Of a stretch of 64,000 nucleotides of DNA, positions 44,401 to 57,296 are shown piece by piece. The stretch comes from Engraulis encrasicolus. Taxonomy: Eukaryota > Chordata > Actinopteri > Clupeiformes > Engraulidae. Location: assembly GCF_034702125.1 (NCBI RefSeq), contig NC_085867.1, forward strand, positions 38,996,596-39,060,595. Reading direction: 5' to 3'. The notes under the pieces were generated by a model. The model saw nothing but the letters and a program-made list of their open reading frames with translations. It made no database searches and was not told the DNA's origin. The position numbers and the translations under genes were made by a program. Within the stretch, counting starts at the first letter, position 1. The number at the start of each line of letters is the position of its first letter.

Positions 44401-47064
44401 CCCAATGGGAAATTGCATTGCAACTAGAGATGCACCGGATCCTGATTTTTAGGATCCTGCCGGATACCGGATCCACTGCTTAAGATCCTACCGGATCCGG
44501 AACCGGATACCGGATCCTACGAAAGGGTTGAAACACATAGCCAACTCGCACACGTGGGCCCTTTTTATTACGTTGGTGAAAACTATTTTTAACACTCATT
44601 GGCTTACTGCCACACTGCCTTCAACGGCCGCTTCCAAAAGGCTTTCACTCCATGCAGCGATTGGGGTTGTGAAAGACTGACTGAAAAGCCTAGGCTACGT
44701 TAAAAGTAGAGATCGTGATTCTTAGGTAACTGCCGGATACCGGATCCACTGCTTAAGATCCGTTGGATCCGGATAGTCTGAAAAACCCTATTATCCTGCC
44801 GGATCCGGAACCGGATCTTGGATCCTGTACATCTCTAATTGCAACCAATTATGTTGCCAAGTTAGTTAGCAAAGATATTGTCGAGAAAAGCTCCCCTGTC
44901 TTCTCAATCCAGTGTCACAAATGTATTCCTGTTCCAGAACGTCAACAGCGTCACTGGATGCCCTTCCTCTCTTGGGAATCTTTGATTTTCCTAAAAAAAA
45001 ATTGTGTTCAACTCTAGTCTGTATATCTATAACAAGATATATCTATTCTAATCAATTGAATTTGTTGGCTAATCTGAATGCCTGGGCCAAGTGTTGCCTT
45101 TGGGAAGTGTTAAGACACACCCTTTACTCTGTGAAGATTAGGGCTGGGTAAAATAATCGATTCAATCGATAATCGATCGATATCATTTAAAATTCACGTA
45201 ATCGATTCACAGTGCACAAAATCGATTTTTTTGCTCTTTTTCTTTTTGTTCTTTTTGTTGCATTTAGGTCTATGGAAAATACCCAGTAGGTATTAGTCAA
45301 TTAGGCCTAGGCCTACTTATTACACATTAGCAATCTGTTACTACTGTCAAGCCACAGCCCTTTGACATTTTTATATAAAAATAGGCAACAGCATCTTTTG
45401 GGGGAAATCCTTGCACCAAAAAGGGAACGGATTGAATCGATTCTTTGTGAATCGAATTGAATCGAATCGAATCATGATTAATCGATTCAAAACCCTCAGA
45501 ATCGAAATCGAATCGATACAGGAACATAGCTGCAATACCCAGCCCTAGTGAAGATTCTGAGTCATCCAGAGAGGTGTCCAAAGTTAAAGTAAAAAAAAAA
45601 AACATGTGAATTGTCTGAGTAACCGGTAGACCTGTGTCTGACTGGTTGGATCAATTTTGTGATGGATCTTTTAAGTTTTAACTATTTTCAGTAACAACAG
45701 TCTATCTACCTCATAAGGTGCGATGTAGCAAATGGTGTAATAGCTAATATCACATGCTAGTGTTGTAATTACACTATGATTTTACTTTTACTTTTACTTT
45801 TGACACTTCTGCTTCCAGATCGTGTTATGCAGAATTTAGTTGTCATTAGCTGGACTGTTTGTTGGTGTAGAGAAATTACGGATGCACACTTATTCAATAT
45901 TAATCAAAAGCTGTGACGTTGGCCATGGCAAGTCAAAAAATGGAAATCACAATTTAATCATTCTGGCTGACTTGGGGCATCCTTGAAGCCAGAACATGTT
46001 GACAGGCTGGTGTTTCTGGCCAAAAATATGTAGGCCTTGCTTAAGTTTCATGCAATTACCTTTTACATTATTGCAATTCCGTGTTACTTTATTCATCCCT
46101 TATATAATGCGTCCTATGCTTCATTATGTGAACTCACAACATTCTGCCTAAAATTCATTTGATTATTTTGATCCAAATAATCGTGATAATCATTTTTCCA
46201 TCATCCTACAGCCCTAAGAGAAGTTTAAGTGCTAGTGTTCCACCATATCAACCAGCCTGTTGATGGAGTTCTTAGGGAGAGAAGTGATTTTGAATTAAAC
46301 ATCTTTCAAGTGACAAGTGGTCGTCCAGTTGCTTACAGTTAAACTCTTCAGACCCCTTTAACTGAGATTGGCCTGTGTCTACTAATGCATCACTTGGCAA
46401 GAAACTGTGTGCAGAGTGAGGACGTAGATGAATATTATTGTTAACGTAATGTCTATCTCTCTGTGTTGCTTATCTAATTACAGCTATTTATTAAGTCAAA
46501 CCAAGGAGACGAGGAGACAACAAAGATTAATTACCTGACCTTTATCGGAACTCCAGTACAAGCCACAAACATGAACGACTTCAAACGGGTACGGTGGCTG
46601 CTATTTCTGCTGTTCTTACAAATACCCCAAATACTACATACAGTATCTACATTTTTATCTATAAGCCACACAAAGTACTTCAACATTTTTTTAACAGCAC
46701 TTAATTTGTCAATTCGTCTTAATGCTAACAATGTTAAGGAAATTCAAGGCCCATATCTAGGCCCTTATTATTATTATATCCATAGTGAAGGCTTAATTGG
46801 CAACAAACTAGAAATTTGTGAATACGCACATGGCAAATGATTTATTTTGCATAATGCAAGTCTTACAAATCACTTGTAAAGACAGTTAAGCATGTATTTG
46901 TGGCTAACTTGTCAACCCTATTCTAAAGTATTACTGAAAATCGAAATCAACAGCTAATGCCCTTCATGCCCTATTGTCCTTCAACCAGTCTTGCTGTTGA
47001 TTCTAACCCTCTGCAACCCTTTCCTCCTTCACAGGTTGTTGGAAAGAAGGGAGAGAGCCACTGA
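36809..47064 (+). CDS. TXNL1: Thioredoxin-like protein 1 (8 coding exons, complete)
   Basis: Cytosolic thioredoxin that binds the 19S proteasome lid. Exons: 36809-36906, 37916-38012, 38141-38314, 39034-39156, 43723-43792, 44048-44220, 46484-46588, 47035-47064. They total 870 nt, 289 residues plus stop, the same length as human TXNL1. The N-terminal thioredoxin domain (residues 1 to about 107) has its redox motif as Cys34-Arg-Pro-Cys37; human has CGPC. The cis-Pro region is SATPTFLFF. The C-terminal PITH domain (from about 115) shows [31 protein letters not shown] and [11 protein letters not shown], ending [11 protein letters not shown]. All introns are GT-AG. The 4.6-kb intron 4 and 2.3-kb intron 6 are mostly transposons. 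Confidence 0.97.
38406..38547. mobile_element. MITE with GGGCCTATAC inverted ends in TXNL1 intron 3
   Basis: The left end GGGCCTATACTACAAAGC and the right end GCTTTGTAGTATAGGCCC are exact inverses, with AGCTGGTT/AACCAGCT just inside. 142 bp, non-coding; target duplication not resolved. Confidence 0.75.
39185..39252 (-). mobile_element. tRNA-derived SINE head just after TXNL1 exon 4
   Basis: The minus strand has an A-box-like TGGCTCAAACGGTAGGGC and a B-box-like GGTTTGACTCG, the same family as 10655-10729. Confidence 0.5.
39433..39769. mobile_element. hAT-like MITE in TXNL1 intron 4
   Basis: Inverted ends CAGTGGTTCCCAACC and GGTTGGGAACCACTG, with a perfect 8-bp target duplication CTGTAGAA (39425-39432 and 39770-39777). 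337 bp, non-coding. Confidence 0.9.
40315..40702 (-). pseudogene. ORF remnant resembling fish P2X7-tail-like proteins
   Basis: On the minus strand an acidic stretch ([20 protein letters not shown], then [12 protein letters not shown]) is followed, after a frameshift near 40450-40480, by a Cys-rich stretch [19 protein letters not shown]. The CxxC...TEE..C pattern recalls the cytoplasmic tail domain of P2X7 receptors. That domain also occurs as many stand-alone gene copies in fish and invertebrates. It lies in the loop and right arm of the hairpin element. Identification is by motif only; the gene is broken. Confidence 0.45.
40928..42355. mobile_element. 1.4-kb transposon with CAGTCCCTCCAG ends and a 6-bp target duplication
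   Basis: Inverted ends CAGTCCCTCCAG and CTGGAGGGACTG. The duplication GCTAAT (40922-40927 and 42356-42361) is proven by the uninterrupted other arm of the host hairpin, which has the sequence once. Repeated GGATTTT(G/C) motifs near the left end; (TC)n at 41456-41490. No ORF that I can support. A 6-bp duplication is not the hAT standard. Confidence 0.8.
42591..43241. mobile_element. Second insertion in the hairpin's right arm (7-bp duplication AGATATC)
   Basis: 651 bp bounded by AGATATC at 42584-42590 and 43242-43248; the other arm of the host has this once. Contains many TCATGGAAT-type repeats and, at about 43209-43221, an end-like GTGGGAACCCTG, so it is itself probably composite. Confidence 0.65.
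44352..44895. mobile_element. Palindromic MITE carrying a nested hAT MITE (TXNL1 intron 6)
   Basis: Outer sequence: the left side GTTTCTCAAAAGCATTTTTG and the right side, inverted as GCTTTTCTCGACAATATCTT, are diverged inverse copies around the insertion at 44425-44837. Confidence 0.45.
44425..44837. mobile_element. hAT-like MITE with GGATCC-rich arms
   Basis: Ends TAGAGATGCACCGGATCC and GGATCCTGTACATCTCTA; perfect 8-bp duplication ATTGCAAC (44417-44424 and 44838-44845). Internal tandem CCGGATCCGG/CCGGATACCGG motifs occur in both arms. Confidence 0.9.
45139..45547. mobile_element. hAT-like MITE with AATCGATT-rich arms
   Basis: Ends TAGGGCTGGGTA and TACCCAGCCCTA; perfect 8-bp duplication GTGAAGAT (45131-45138 and 45548-45555). 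Clustered ATCGAT motifs in both arms. Confidence 0.9.
45567..45805. mobile_element. Decayed copy of the CAGAGGTGTCAAAAGTAAAAG family
   Basis: The left end CAGAGAGGTGTCCAAAGTTA and the right end ACTTTTACTTTTGACACTTC match the intact copy at 61667-61943; the target duplication is no longer visible. Confidence 0.6.
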
Positions 47065-47146
47065 AAAACAAGTATGGGTACACCGCTGCAAAAACCCATC
47101 CGCCAAAGCTGCTGGTTGTTTCAGCTGTAATACAAAATGGACCAGC

Positions 47147-47148
47147 GC

Positions 47149-47220
<72 letters not shown>
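47147..47220 (+). repeat. (TC)n microsatellite in the TXNL1 3' UTR
   Basis: About 36 CT units. Confidence 0.95.
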
Positions 47221-47222
<2 letters not shown>

Positions 47223-47320
47223 CTCTTCTCTGTGTCTCTTAGCTCTCAAAGAGTGGAATCACTGCTGGGGCTGAGACAGCTCCCTTCAGATATTTTTATT
47301 GTAATCAAAACTAACGTGTA

Positions 47321-47326
47321 AATAAA
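47321..47326 (+). terminator. TXNL1 polyadenylation signal
   Basis: AATAAA 257 bp past the stop. The 3' UTR contains a (TC)n tract at 47147-47220. Confidence 0.65.
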
Positions 47327-47886
47327 AAGGAATCCTTTTTCAAAGGCAGTTACCCAGTGTATTTTAGTACTTGCTCTTTCTTGGGTATTGAAAGTAAATG
47401 GTGGGATGGCCTTCCGTCTAGCTGTTTTTTGTTTTATTTCTTATACGTATTTGTTGAACGTACATGAATTCATATATTTGTTGTATAACATCACTGCAAC
47501 TAAACAGAACCACCACACATGTATCTATTGTGTCTTTTTCCTATCATAATACCGATATCCCCACAACATCCTTGGGATATTTTAAGCGCATTGGTTTTGG
47601 CCTTCCGTTAACATGTAGAGTTTGACAATGCACATTTCGAAACTGGTTAAAAAAAACACACACACACACATTAAGGGGACTAAAACAAAGTTCCCCCTAC
47701 CGAAACCGTCTCTGGCTACAGTGCAACTGTCACAATGGAGTTTTTATTTTATTCTTTTCTACATCGTATTTATCCGTTAATCGATAAAACAATTATCGGC
47801 ATTTCAAAATATCTTCATAAACCAGGGCCTTGTTTGTATAATAATTCCAATATCCTCACTTAACGAGGTCCATGAAGTCCAGCATG

Positions 47887-48349
47887 CAGGGGGGCCATTG
47901 GAGGGCATTGCCTCCCCAGCCAAGCTGCTGTGCCCCCCCTGGGCCTATTCACCTAAATAGGCTGATATGGTCATTAATATGCAACAAATGGGTATTTTTT
48001 TCTGAATACAGTATAAAGTATAAGATATAATGCCACCAATGCTTAACCACCATAGCCCTAATAGAGAAATAAATGAATAGGCTACATTATTTAGACATTG
48101 TCAGTAGACCTAAATGTGAAATAATAAGTGAACAGTGATCCCTTGAAATAATGGGATTGTCCCGTGATTAGAACCAAACGTACTGTTCCATATAGAGCTG
48201 AAACGGAGCCCACAATTTGGTTAAAATGCAGGAAATTGCATCAAAGAAATACAAAATGTTCTGGGGGAGGACCCCCATACCCCACGCCAAGGTGCCCCCC
48301 CATACTCCATCAAATGCCGTCCAACGACTTGGTTCTGCAGCCGGGTCTG
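47887..48349. mobile_element. hAT-like MITE downstream of TXNL1
   Basis: A 463-bp block bounded by a perfect 8-bp duplication CCAGCATG (47879-47886 and 48350-48357). The left end is CAGGGGGGCC and the right end on the other strand is CAGACCCGGC; only the outermost bases agree. Confidence 0.7.
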
Positions 48350-48357
48350 CCAGCATG

Positions 48358-50631
48358 TGATGTCACATAGTTGCTGATTCCCCTTGACTGATGACTACCA
48401 GTTGTAAGTCAGGTAAGCAGCAGCTGGAACTAAGCTGTATCAGGCTTCAGGCCACTGATAAACTGACTACTGATACAGTATGAAGTTGAACACAAGGCGC
48501 CATATCCAAGGTCCTTTTATCATTTTCTGCAGTCCTACTATTTGGCCACTTGGTGTCAGCAAATGCTCATTGAAAGAAGCATGCCGAGAATGCGCTCCAA
48601 CTTCGGTCGTGCATGGATTGATGGGTTGTTCCGTGAAATGATGTTTCTGGATATTTTTCAGACTTGCCGAGGCTCGGCGTGCCACAATCATAATCGAGGT
48701 ATTTTATGACTGGTGTCTATTATTCCACTAAGGAAAGGTAATTCTTTTTCTAAAAAAAAATAAAGATGGACGTGATCGGCCAAATTTAATTGAAGCTCGA
48801 AATATAGGCCATCGCCTTCAGAAGTTGATGTTGACAGACATGCATGCACATTTAGTTTTGATTCAGTTTAAGAAGCAATCCTACGAATTCAAATGTGGTG
48901 CGCTTACTTGGACGAGTTCGTCAATCGCCTGTCGAGGTCAACCTCTCTCTAAGCAGAAAATTGAACCTACATCCTGTAGGAAACAGTGGAAAGATAGGCT
49001 AGCTGATCTGTCAAGGTGTGTTTTTGAATGGCTAATAAGGAGCCTATTCAATGAATTGGTGCATGTAGCCTACCTGGAAGGCCAAAGGGTTGCAGACTCC
49101 CCTAAAATTAAAAATATTGGCCAATATGACCAGTCACCCCTCTCTTTGTTCTTCAAATGAACTGGAAAGATTATGTAACAAAGAAGAATGTTTAAAAATA
49201 TATATAGCCTAGGCCTATATATATCGGCCTGAAAACTGCTCAAGCTGTATGATTTGCCTAATTATTATTATTGTTGGGCCTATTATTTTATTATTGTTGT
49301 TGTGTTATTATTGTTTTTATTATTGTAATTATTTACACACAAAAAAACTTTTGCCCAAAAAACAGACTCGCTCAGTTACTCAGTAGGCCTACTCATTTGC
49401 GTTGTCCTGTCTTCACTCTGGTTAAAAATGGGGTCCCTCTGAAAATCTTGACAGTGACATGGTGGATATTTGCTACTCTGACTCAATACTGCCAATGCTG
49501 TTTTGGCTTGAACAAAAATTAGGTAAATGTTTTGCACAATATTTTGTCCATCTTTCTTCAGAATAATATTTAGCTATATTTACAACTTGTGTAAATACTC
49601 ACCATGTGTAGGCCTAAATGTAGCCAGGGCTAGCACTGTTTCACCACAGCTGTGTGCATCTCTAATTTTATCTCCTTTATCTCTCCATGACTTCTCCATG
49701 TCACCCTTTCTATCGCTGAGGTTATACACTAGGGACTTAATGACAAATTATTTACGTATTTCTATGTCGAAATAAGAGCTCTCCCCTTTTCCTGGTAATT
49801 TCTGTTGACCATCCTGCACTGAATGAGTTTGGACATTGAGCTGGAATTGAGAAATGTACCAGTAGGCCTAGTGCAGCACAGACTAGCCTACAGCCACATT
49901 TGAGCAATCTTAATACAAATCACCAGAATCTAAGACTGAAAAACTTGGTGTAAAAAGTATTACATTATTATAATGTCAAGATCACAGGGGGAAATTAAGG
50001 TGTTCAGTAGCATATACATTGTTGGAAAAGGTGGTGAAAGGACATTTTGAAGACGGTGCCAAATATTTAGGTAATATCACGAGACTGTGACACAGATTAT
50101 GGTTCATTCACAGCCAGGAAAGCCACATTTACTGTATTATGAATGACAAAATTGGCTTGTTAATATATTTCTATATTTGATGCTAAAAGCTGCATGCTGT
50201 TTCAACACCAGTTAAATAGAAAGGTTTCAGTCAGTGTAATATGTAACAAATACATTAGGGCCACACACCATGAGTAAACAAAAAACTGTTTTGTTTTGTT
50301 TTTGTTACAAATCATTAGCAGTTTTGTTAAAATGCAATTTAAAGACCTGTCTATGATCCAATATGGTGATTTCCACATAGATGCCCAGTTTAGTGCCAAA
50401 GCAAGAGGAGGAGCAGAGAAAAATTGAACTCTCTCTCCAAAGCTCCAAAGATGCATTTGCTCATGTAACTTTCACATCATCTTTCACAGCATTTCCCTTC
50501 ACTGGAGTCCGGGATGAAAAATGTATGACAGACTGACACAAGGACGGCAGCAGCCAGTGTCACATGTTTTAAAGAGATTTCACCCCGCTGTATCCCCCTG
50601 GTGCCTTGTGTCCCTGTTTGCTCCCCGTAGT
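48358..50631. other. AT-rich intergenic stretch without a recognised gene
   Basis: A 111-codon open frame at 48825-49160 shows no motif I recognise. Short TA and TTATT tracts near 49200-49330. Nothing else supported. Confidence 0.4.
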
Positions 50632-50880
50632 CAAGGATGGATTACTGCAAGGGCCTACCGGGCCCAGGCCCAGGGGCCCAAGAGTCCAGAGGGCCCTGAA
50701 GCCCAATCCTCTAAATTTCCATTCTCATGTTGTGTAAAATCACACTTTTAACAACTCTATTTTCACATATTTTCAGGGGAAAAACACCTGAATGCCCAAC
50801 AATATAGGGTCTCTAACATCTACAGGGGGCCCTTTCTTGTTGTCTGGCCCAGGGGCCCATGGAGTCATGATCCGTCCCTG
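50632..50880. mobile_element. hAT-like MITE rich in GGGCCC
   Basis: Perfect 8-bp duplication CCCGTAGT (50624-50631 and 50881-50888). The left end CAAGGATGGATTA and the right end inverted, CAGGGACGGATCATGA, are related. The arms share CCCAGGGGCCC and its inverse. Confidence 0.8.
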
Positions 50881-51122
50881 CCCGTAGTCTTCTCCACCAT
50901 CACCACGTTTTCAGTCAGTCCGTTCGTCCGTCCTGGCTGCTGCATCTGCTTTTCGCCGAGGCGGTGCTGTTGCTCTCTGGCATCCATGTGCGATGCGTCC
51001 TGGCTCGCTTCGTATAGAACACGGTTCCTCCTGCCATCATTCTCTCTCTGGTTGCAGGACTGCTGCTGCTGCTGTTGCCCGGGGAACATGGGTGATCTGG
51101 CACATCACACACTGACACAACC

Positions 51123-51123
<1 letters not shown>

Positions 51124-51188
<65 letters not shown>

Positions 51189-51210
51189 CTCTCTATCTCT
51201 CTCTCTCTGT
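51124..51210 (+). repeat. (TC)n microsatellite
   Basis: About 30 uninterrupted CT units then interrupted ones; followed at 51359-51387 by an (AC)n tract. Confidence 0.95.
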
Positions 51211-51969
51211 CCCAGTGTCTCTGAAGCACACCAACTGGATGCCTTCCATGAGATATCAGACCTCGAACAACAGTCTTCCTTGGTGGAGATGGTTTGGAAT
51301 GTGCCAGTGTATGCTGCTGCCTCCTCGGTCAGACAGCTTTTTAAAAGACACCCCCCCCCCACACACACACACACACACACACACACTGCCTTCTGCCTTC
51401 TAAACCTTTTAAACACTTTAACTCTACTGAGCATGTGACTGTGTGTGTCACCCTGGCACTTGAGGCCTGCAAGAGGCTTGAATGTTGCTGTTTACACTAG
51501 AGTCGAAGGCCTTGGCAGTGTCCTCCCTGTCGGCAGGAATGGATGCCTGCTGCCTGCGGGATCCAGTCCAGGCTTTTTGTTGATTGATTTCTTTCTTTTT
51601 TTTCTTTCTTTCTCCTTTTCTTTTCTTTTCTTTTCTTTTTTAAATCAACCTCTAACACTTTGTGTGGCCAGGAGGACAATCCTCTTGGGTGGCCTGTTGT
51701 ATTAGCCTCTTTCCCACAGTGAATTGCATTGCCGAGCAGTTGCTAGTTAGCCAGTTGAACGCTAGCTGCTATGGTTGTAGCCTACGTATGCACAAAGACA
51801 TGATAAAACAACAGCTCACTGTTTGCCTACGTGTTGCAGAGGTGTGGCCACTCTGTGGCGTGGGATGATTGTAAGGTCTCAACAATACCAGGACCTGGTA
51901 GAAAAGTATTGATATATAGTAATTCACCGTTAGAGCCACTTAAATGTTTTCCTGTTCGAGGCACATTAG

Positions 51970-52027
51970 CGTGTGTGTGTGTGTGTGTGTGTGTGTGAGC
52001 GAGAGAGAGAGAGAGAGAGAGTGTGTG
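51970..52027 (+). repeat. Compound (GT)n(GA)n microsatellite
   Basis: About 14 GT units joined to about 10 GA units. Confidence 0.9.
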
Positions 52028-52584
52028 TTCTCCCAACACTGGAGCATGCGTCCACTGCAGCTCTCGTCTTCCCAAACACTGGAGCCAGTGATGAAGCAAT
52101 TGCACTCAGGCCACCATGTCAAAACACTGATAGGGCAACCATATAGGATCGAAATATAATTTTAATACTGCCATTGGATTACATGCTTTGATTTTCGGCT
52201 AAAAACACAGTTGAGGTCCCATGAAATCGGGGTAAGTGACGTCACTTTCAAGCTCTATGCCCTGCTTAGGTCACAATAGGGCCCCTCCACCAGTACGGGA
52301 GGGCACAATGGTCCCAGGGGCAAAAGCCACGCTCAACCCACCCCATGTGTAACTCCGCCCCTGACTGGAGCATGCATCCCTCTCCTCTTCTCTCTCTCTC
52401 TCTCGAACACTAGAGCGTGCGTCCACTCCATCGCTCTACTCCCCAACACTGTACTGGAGCAGATGATGTTGATGTCAGGGTTCAGACCCTGATTGCTCAC
52501 ATGGTGCTAAGTGTTGGGCACAGACAGTTGGTGGACCGTGGGCATATGGGCATGCCAGGGCCTGACTCATGCTGTGGTTATATG

Positions 52585-52798
52585 CAGGGCTGGGCTGGGA
52601 TGATAAAGTCCCACACACGTACAACCCGATTTTTAACTATATCCTGACCCGGTCCACTGGCTATATTGAAGACGGACCACTGGGCTGCCCCCTCTAATCT
52701 GTGGGCCAGGCCCAAAGGAAAAAACAAAGCTAGGAAAACACAACAGTGTCGGCCCACCGGGAAAATGCCCTGTATGCCAGATTACCAGTCCAGCCCTG
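52585..52798. mobile_element. Short hAT-like MITE
   Basis: Ends CAGGGCTGG and CCAGCCCTG; perfect 8-bp duplication GTTATATG (52577-52584 and 52799-52806). 214 bp, non-coding. Confidence 0.88.
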
Positions 52799-52999
52799 GT
52801 TATATGCCATCTCTCTCTCTGCTGATGGATTTGGTTGGCTTGGCCAGATTTTGTCATGGACCACAAATGGTCCATCTTTTTTTCAACAAGCATTTAATTC
52901 TTCTTGGGTTACGTATGTGTATATTATTTAGGAACTCATTACATTATATACTATTTAAGGGATATTATTTCATCTTTTTTATATTTTTGGGAGAGTTTA

Positions 53000-53135
53000 T
53001 TATTTTTCAGATAGGACAGTGGAGGAGAGACAGGAAGCGAGGTGGGAGAGAGAGACGGGGAAGGATCGGGAAATGACCCAGGCTGGGAATTGAACCCAGG
53101 TCGCCCGCCTAGCAGTCCACTGACCAGCCGTTATT
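53000..53135 (-). mobile_element. tRNA-derived SINE
   Basis: The minus strand has an A-box-like TGGTCAGTGGACTGCTAGGCG and a B-box GGTTCAATTCC. The body continues towards lower coordinates with CCTCTCC-type sequence. Confidence 0.55.
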
Positions 53136-54005
53136 ATAACATCTTACAAAAGAATATTATTACATCTTACGAAAAGAATCTGTGACTACAAATTATGCAT
53201 TTTTTCATCATTTATTTAGTAATTACTTAGTTGGGTTATACTATATAAGGCCTACTTATTACAGTAGGTCTACTACATTTTACAGAAAACTTACGTGAAT
53301 ATTGTCAGGCTTTGCTGTGAAAAATAATAATTCCACAGTTTGTGACATACTGTAGGCCTATGTCTGTAATGTCTTTGTATGGTGCTTGTATAAAAAAACA
53401 CCACTTAAAAGCCACATACACCAGAACAATCATCAAAGACAAAAGGCCTCGAGTTTCTTGTTTTTTGATGTGCATTTAGTTCAGCTGATGTGATCTTCAC
53501 GTTTGAATGTTTTGTCTCAAAACATGTTTTAGTGCCGTGATTAAAATGTGCAATGCGAGGTGTGCACCAACCATTGATGCTTAAAAGGCAAAACGAACTT
53601 AAAACGTGACCTCCTGTGTTAAGAAAGCGATTCGCCAAGATAGATTTTTTTCTCTCTCTCTTTCTTTCTTTCTTTTGAGATAGCAAAGGCATGCTTCACA
53701 ATTGGACTCTTGTGCTATCTGTTGCTGTTGTGAGCGTGAATATGGGCTCAGGAGAAAGAGGCATTGTCTCGTGTTATGTACGCTTTGTTCCACGCGTGAA
53801 GACGGGGGGGAAACAACAATTAGATATGGGAAGCGAGGCGCATTGTGTGTCGAATCTGGGGACCAGATCAGTTCTTTAGTTACAGCACAGCTATTAAAAA
53901 AAAATCTACACAGCTGAACAAAACTATCACGTTATGAGGTGAGGAGGGATTAGCTATCCACAGAGAATACAACTTAATTTATTTCATAAAAGGGGCGGTG
54001 GGGTT

Positions 54006-54071
<66 letters not shown>

Positions 54072-54121
54072 TGTGTCTGTGTCTGTGTCTGTGTCTGTGT
54101 CTGTGTCTGTGTCTGTGTGTG
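54006..54121 (+). repeat. (GT)n then (GTCTGT)n microsatellite
   Basis: About 32 GT units followed by about eight GTCTGT hexamers. Confidence 0.95.
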
Positions 54122-54425
54122 TGGGGAGGGGTGGAGGTTGAAAGGTAATAACATCCTGTCTTGCTACATGCAGATGCATCATATGGAATGAGTGAGGTGG
54201 TTGGGGGGGGGGATTGGGGCTGGTGCTGGGGCTGATGGGGGCTTTGTCTCTGTCTCTGTCTTCCACAGGCTGAAAAGAGAAGAGAAAGGAGGGAAACACA
54301 AATGACGGAAGATTATACAAGAGCGATAAGTCACCCAGAGCTGCTGATGAGGGCTGAGAGGACACCTGGGTGATATCCTTGCAAGCTGGGCTGCTGTGAG
54401 TATGTGTAGTCTCCCATGGTCCCAT

Positions 54426-54692
<267 letters not shown>

Positions 54693-55167
54693 TCCAGATG
54701 TAGCCCAGTGTATGTAGGCACTTTTATGTGTCTGTCCTCCTGTCCATATACTTTAAGAGTTACGTATGTGTATACTACCAGTTGTTCCAGATTAGTTGTC
54801 TCATTTCACCGCGTATAAAACAACAATAAAGCCTACAAGTACATGGCCTGACTTCACTGTTGTCAGACACGTCTTTGTTAACAGCGGAGGTCACGGAAGC
54901 GGTCGGTAGGGGGGGGAGGAATGAAGGGATGGATGGATGGGTGGGTGGATAGGAAGACGGTAGAAGAGGAGAGGTGAGCAGAGGCAGATATATAATACGA
55001 CAGACTGGGTCACATCCCTCCATCAGCCCCCACCTGGACCCAGCGGCCAGGACCTGAATGTAGGTCGCATCTCTGCTGTTACCTATCAGTTGGAAAGAGA
55101 GAGAGAGGGGCAAACAGAGAGGGAGAAATTGAATGAGAAGAAGAGTGGCAGAGAGGAAGAGCAGATG

Positions 55168-55342
55168 CCGAGAAGTCAGAGAGAGAGAAAGAGAGGGACA
55201 GCAAGATAGAGAGAGAGAGAGAGAGAGCAGTGGTGTGGAGAGAGAGACCTTCTCAAGAAGTCAGAGAGAGAAAAAGAGAGGGACAGCAAGAGAGATAGAA
55301 AGAGAGAGAGAGAGCAGTGGTGTGGAGAGAGAGAGGCCTTCT
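55168..55342 (+). repeat. Two tandem copies of a ~86-bp GA-rich unit
   Basis: AGAAGTCAGAGAGAG ... GGGACAGCAAGA ... GCAGTGGTGTGGAGAGAGAG ... CCTTCTC occurs twice in direct order with small length differences in the GA runs. Confidence 0.8.
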
Positions 55343-56159
55343 CTGATAATTAGTCTCTGTGTGAGGCTGGCTCCTCACTCCGGCTGGCAGGCTGGAGGTG
55401 GGACGTGTTCCACTGGATACCTACAGAGGAGAGTGGCTGCTGCGGCGCCGCGCGCCAGCCAAACATCATTAATTAGAGACGTGGGGGAGTGGAAGATGAT
55501 GGGAAGAGACTAGGAGAACGGAGAAGGAGAAGGAGAGAGGGATGGAGGGAGAGAATGAGTGAATGAAAGGAGAGAAGGAGAGAGAGAGGATGAAAGAAAA
55601 GAGAGAGTGTGAGTGAAAGTGTGTGGAAGTTTAGTGTGTCCAAGGTTCCTTGCAAAGTAATGAGCAATATAGGTAGTGCTGGGAAGATGTTGAAACTGTG
55701 AACTGGTTTGGGAGCACCACATCAGTGTCACAGTCAGACACTTTGGACTATACAAAATCTGGTCTAAATAATAAATTATTATAGATAATAGATTATTATA
55801 ATAGTCTCTCTTGTTTTTTGGAAGCCACACCTTATTGTTAGTTTAGGCCGTGGTCTTTTAAATGATATCCATTCCTTCAGTAATGGATGGGACAAGAAGG
55901 AGAGAGGAAACAAACACAACATCCTTCTCCTACCTTTGTCTTTTTTTCTTTCTTTTTTTAGAAAAAGCCTGTAAATAGATGTTTACTGTCTGTCTGTCAG
56001 TCACCTGTGCATGCATATGCAGCATGATGGGGCTGCTCATACATACACATGATTGGCCACAAACAAGCGTAATGATGCATATACTTACAGTTGGGTCGGA
56101 ATCTGCTTCTGCGGATTCTGTTTCCTTTCTGAATCTATTATGAGAGCAGACTTAATATC

Positions 56160-56161
<2 letters not shown>

Positions 56162-56243
<82 letters not shown>
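56162..56243 (+). repeat. (GA)n microsatellite
   Basis: About 41 uninterrupted GA units. Confidence 0.95.
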
Positions 56244-56244
<1 letters not shown>

Positions 56245-56321
56245 ATAGTGATATGGCCACACAGATTACCTCTGTGGCATTACAGTAAGAGGATAGTCCA
56301 GCAGTGAGGTGTGTAAGGCAG

Positions 56322-56447
<126 letters not shown>

Positions 56448-56563
56448 GCAATTCCCTCTCTCTGTGATTTGGGCCCTGACCACATTAGCTGCAGAGACAA
56501 ACATGGGTGTCCAGTTCTCACGTCCTGCCGACAGTGCCAAATAATAATAATAAAAAAAACAAC

Positions 56564-56601
<38 letters not shown>

Positions 56602-57109
56602 GCTTAGTCCCTGGCACCAGCTGCGTCCGGTGCCCGTAGCAATATCAATCAGAGACACTTTCTTTTATTAGGCCCAGTGTTTTGGAAAATTAAAAAATAA
56701 TTTCGGCGGGCCACTTGCGTTTAGCAATCAGCTGTAAAAGACTGGATGGCTTTCAAACAAAAGGGGGGGGGGCGTTCTTGGGGTGTGTTTGTGTGTGAGA
56801 GAGTGCATACGAGTTTGTGTGGGTGGGTGATGGGGGTGGTGTGTGTGTGTTTTTGTGTGTGTGTGTCCGTGGGTGGGTGAATGGGGATGGCGAAGGGGTG
56901 GACTCTCACTGATATTGCACTCACTGAGGCAGCTGGCAGTGAAAGACTGCCTTTTGTAAGCTAGCCGTGGCCATGGGTGGGAGTAGTGGCGGTGGTGGTG
57001 GTGGTGGTAGTGAAAGCGATGGTGTGGCATGTTGAAAAGGGGCACCATCAGCCGATATTGGCCACAGATTGGCACCATGGTCCTTTTTGTTGAGTTGTGA
57101 TGGTGGTGG

Positions 57110-57296
<187 letters not shown>

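Noticed and set aside
48825..49160. 111-codon open frame downstream of TXNL1
   Set aside because: No motif, no splice or promoter context and ordinary composition for chance; not annotated as a gene.
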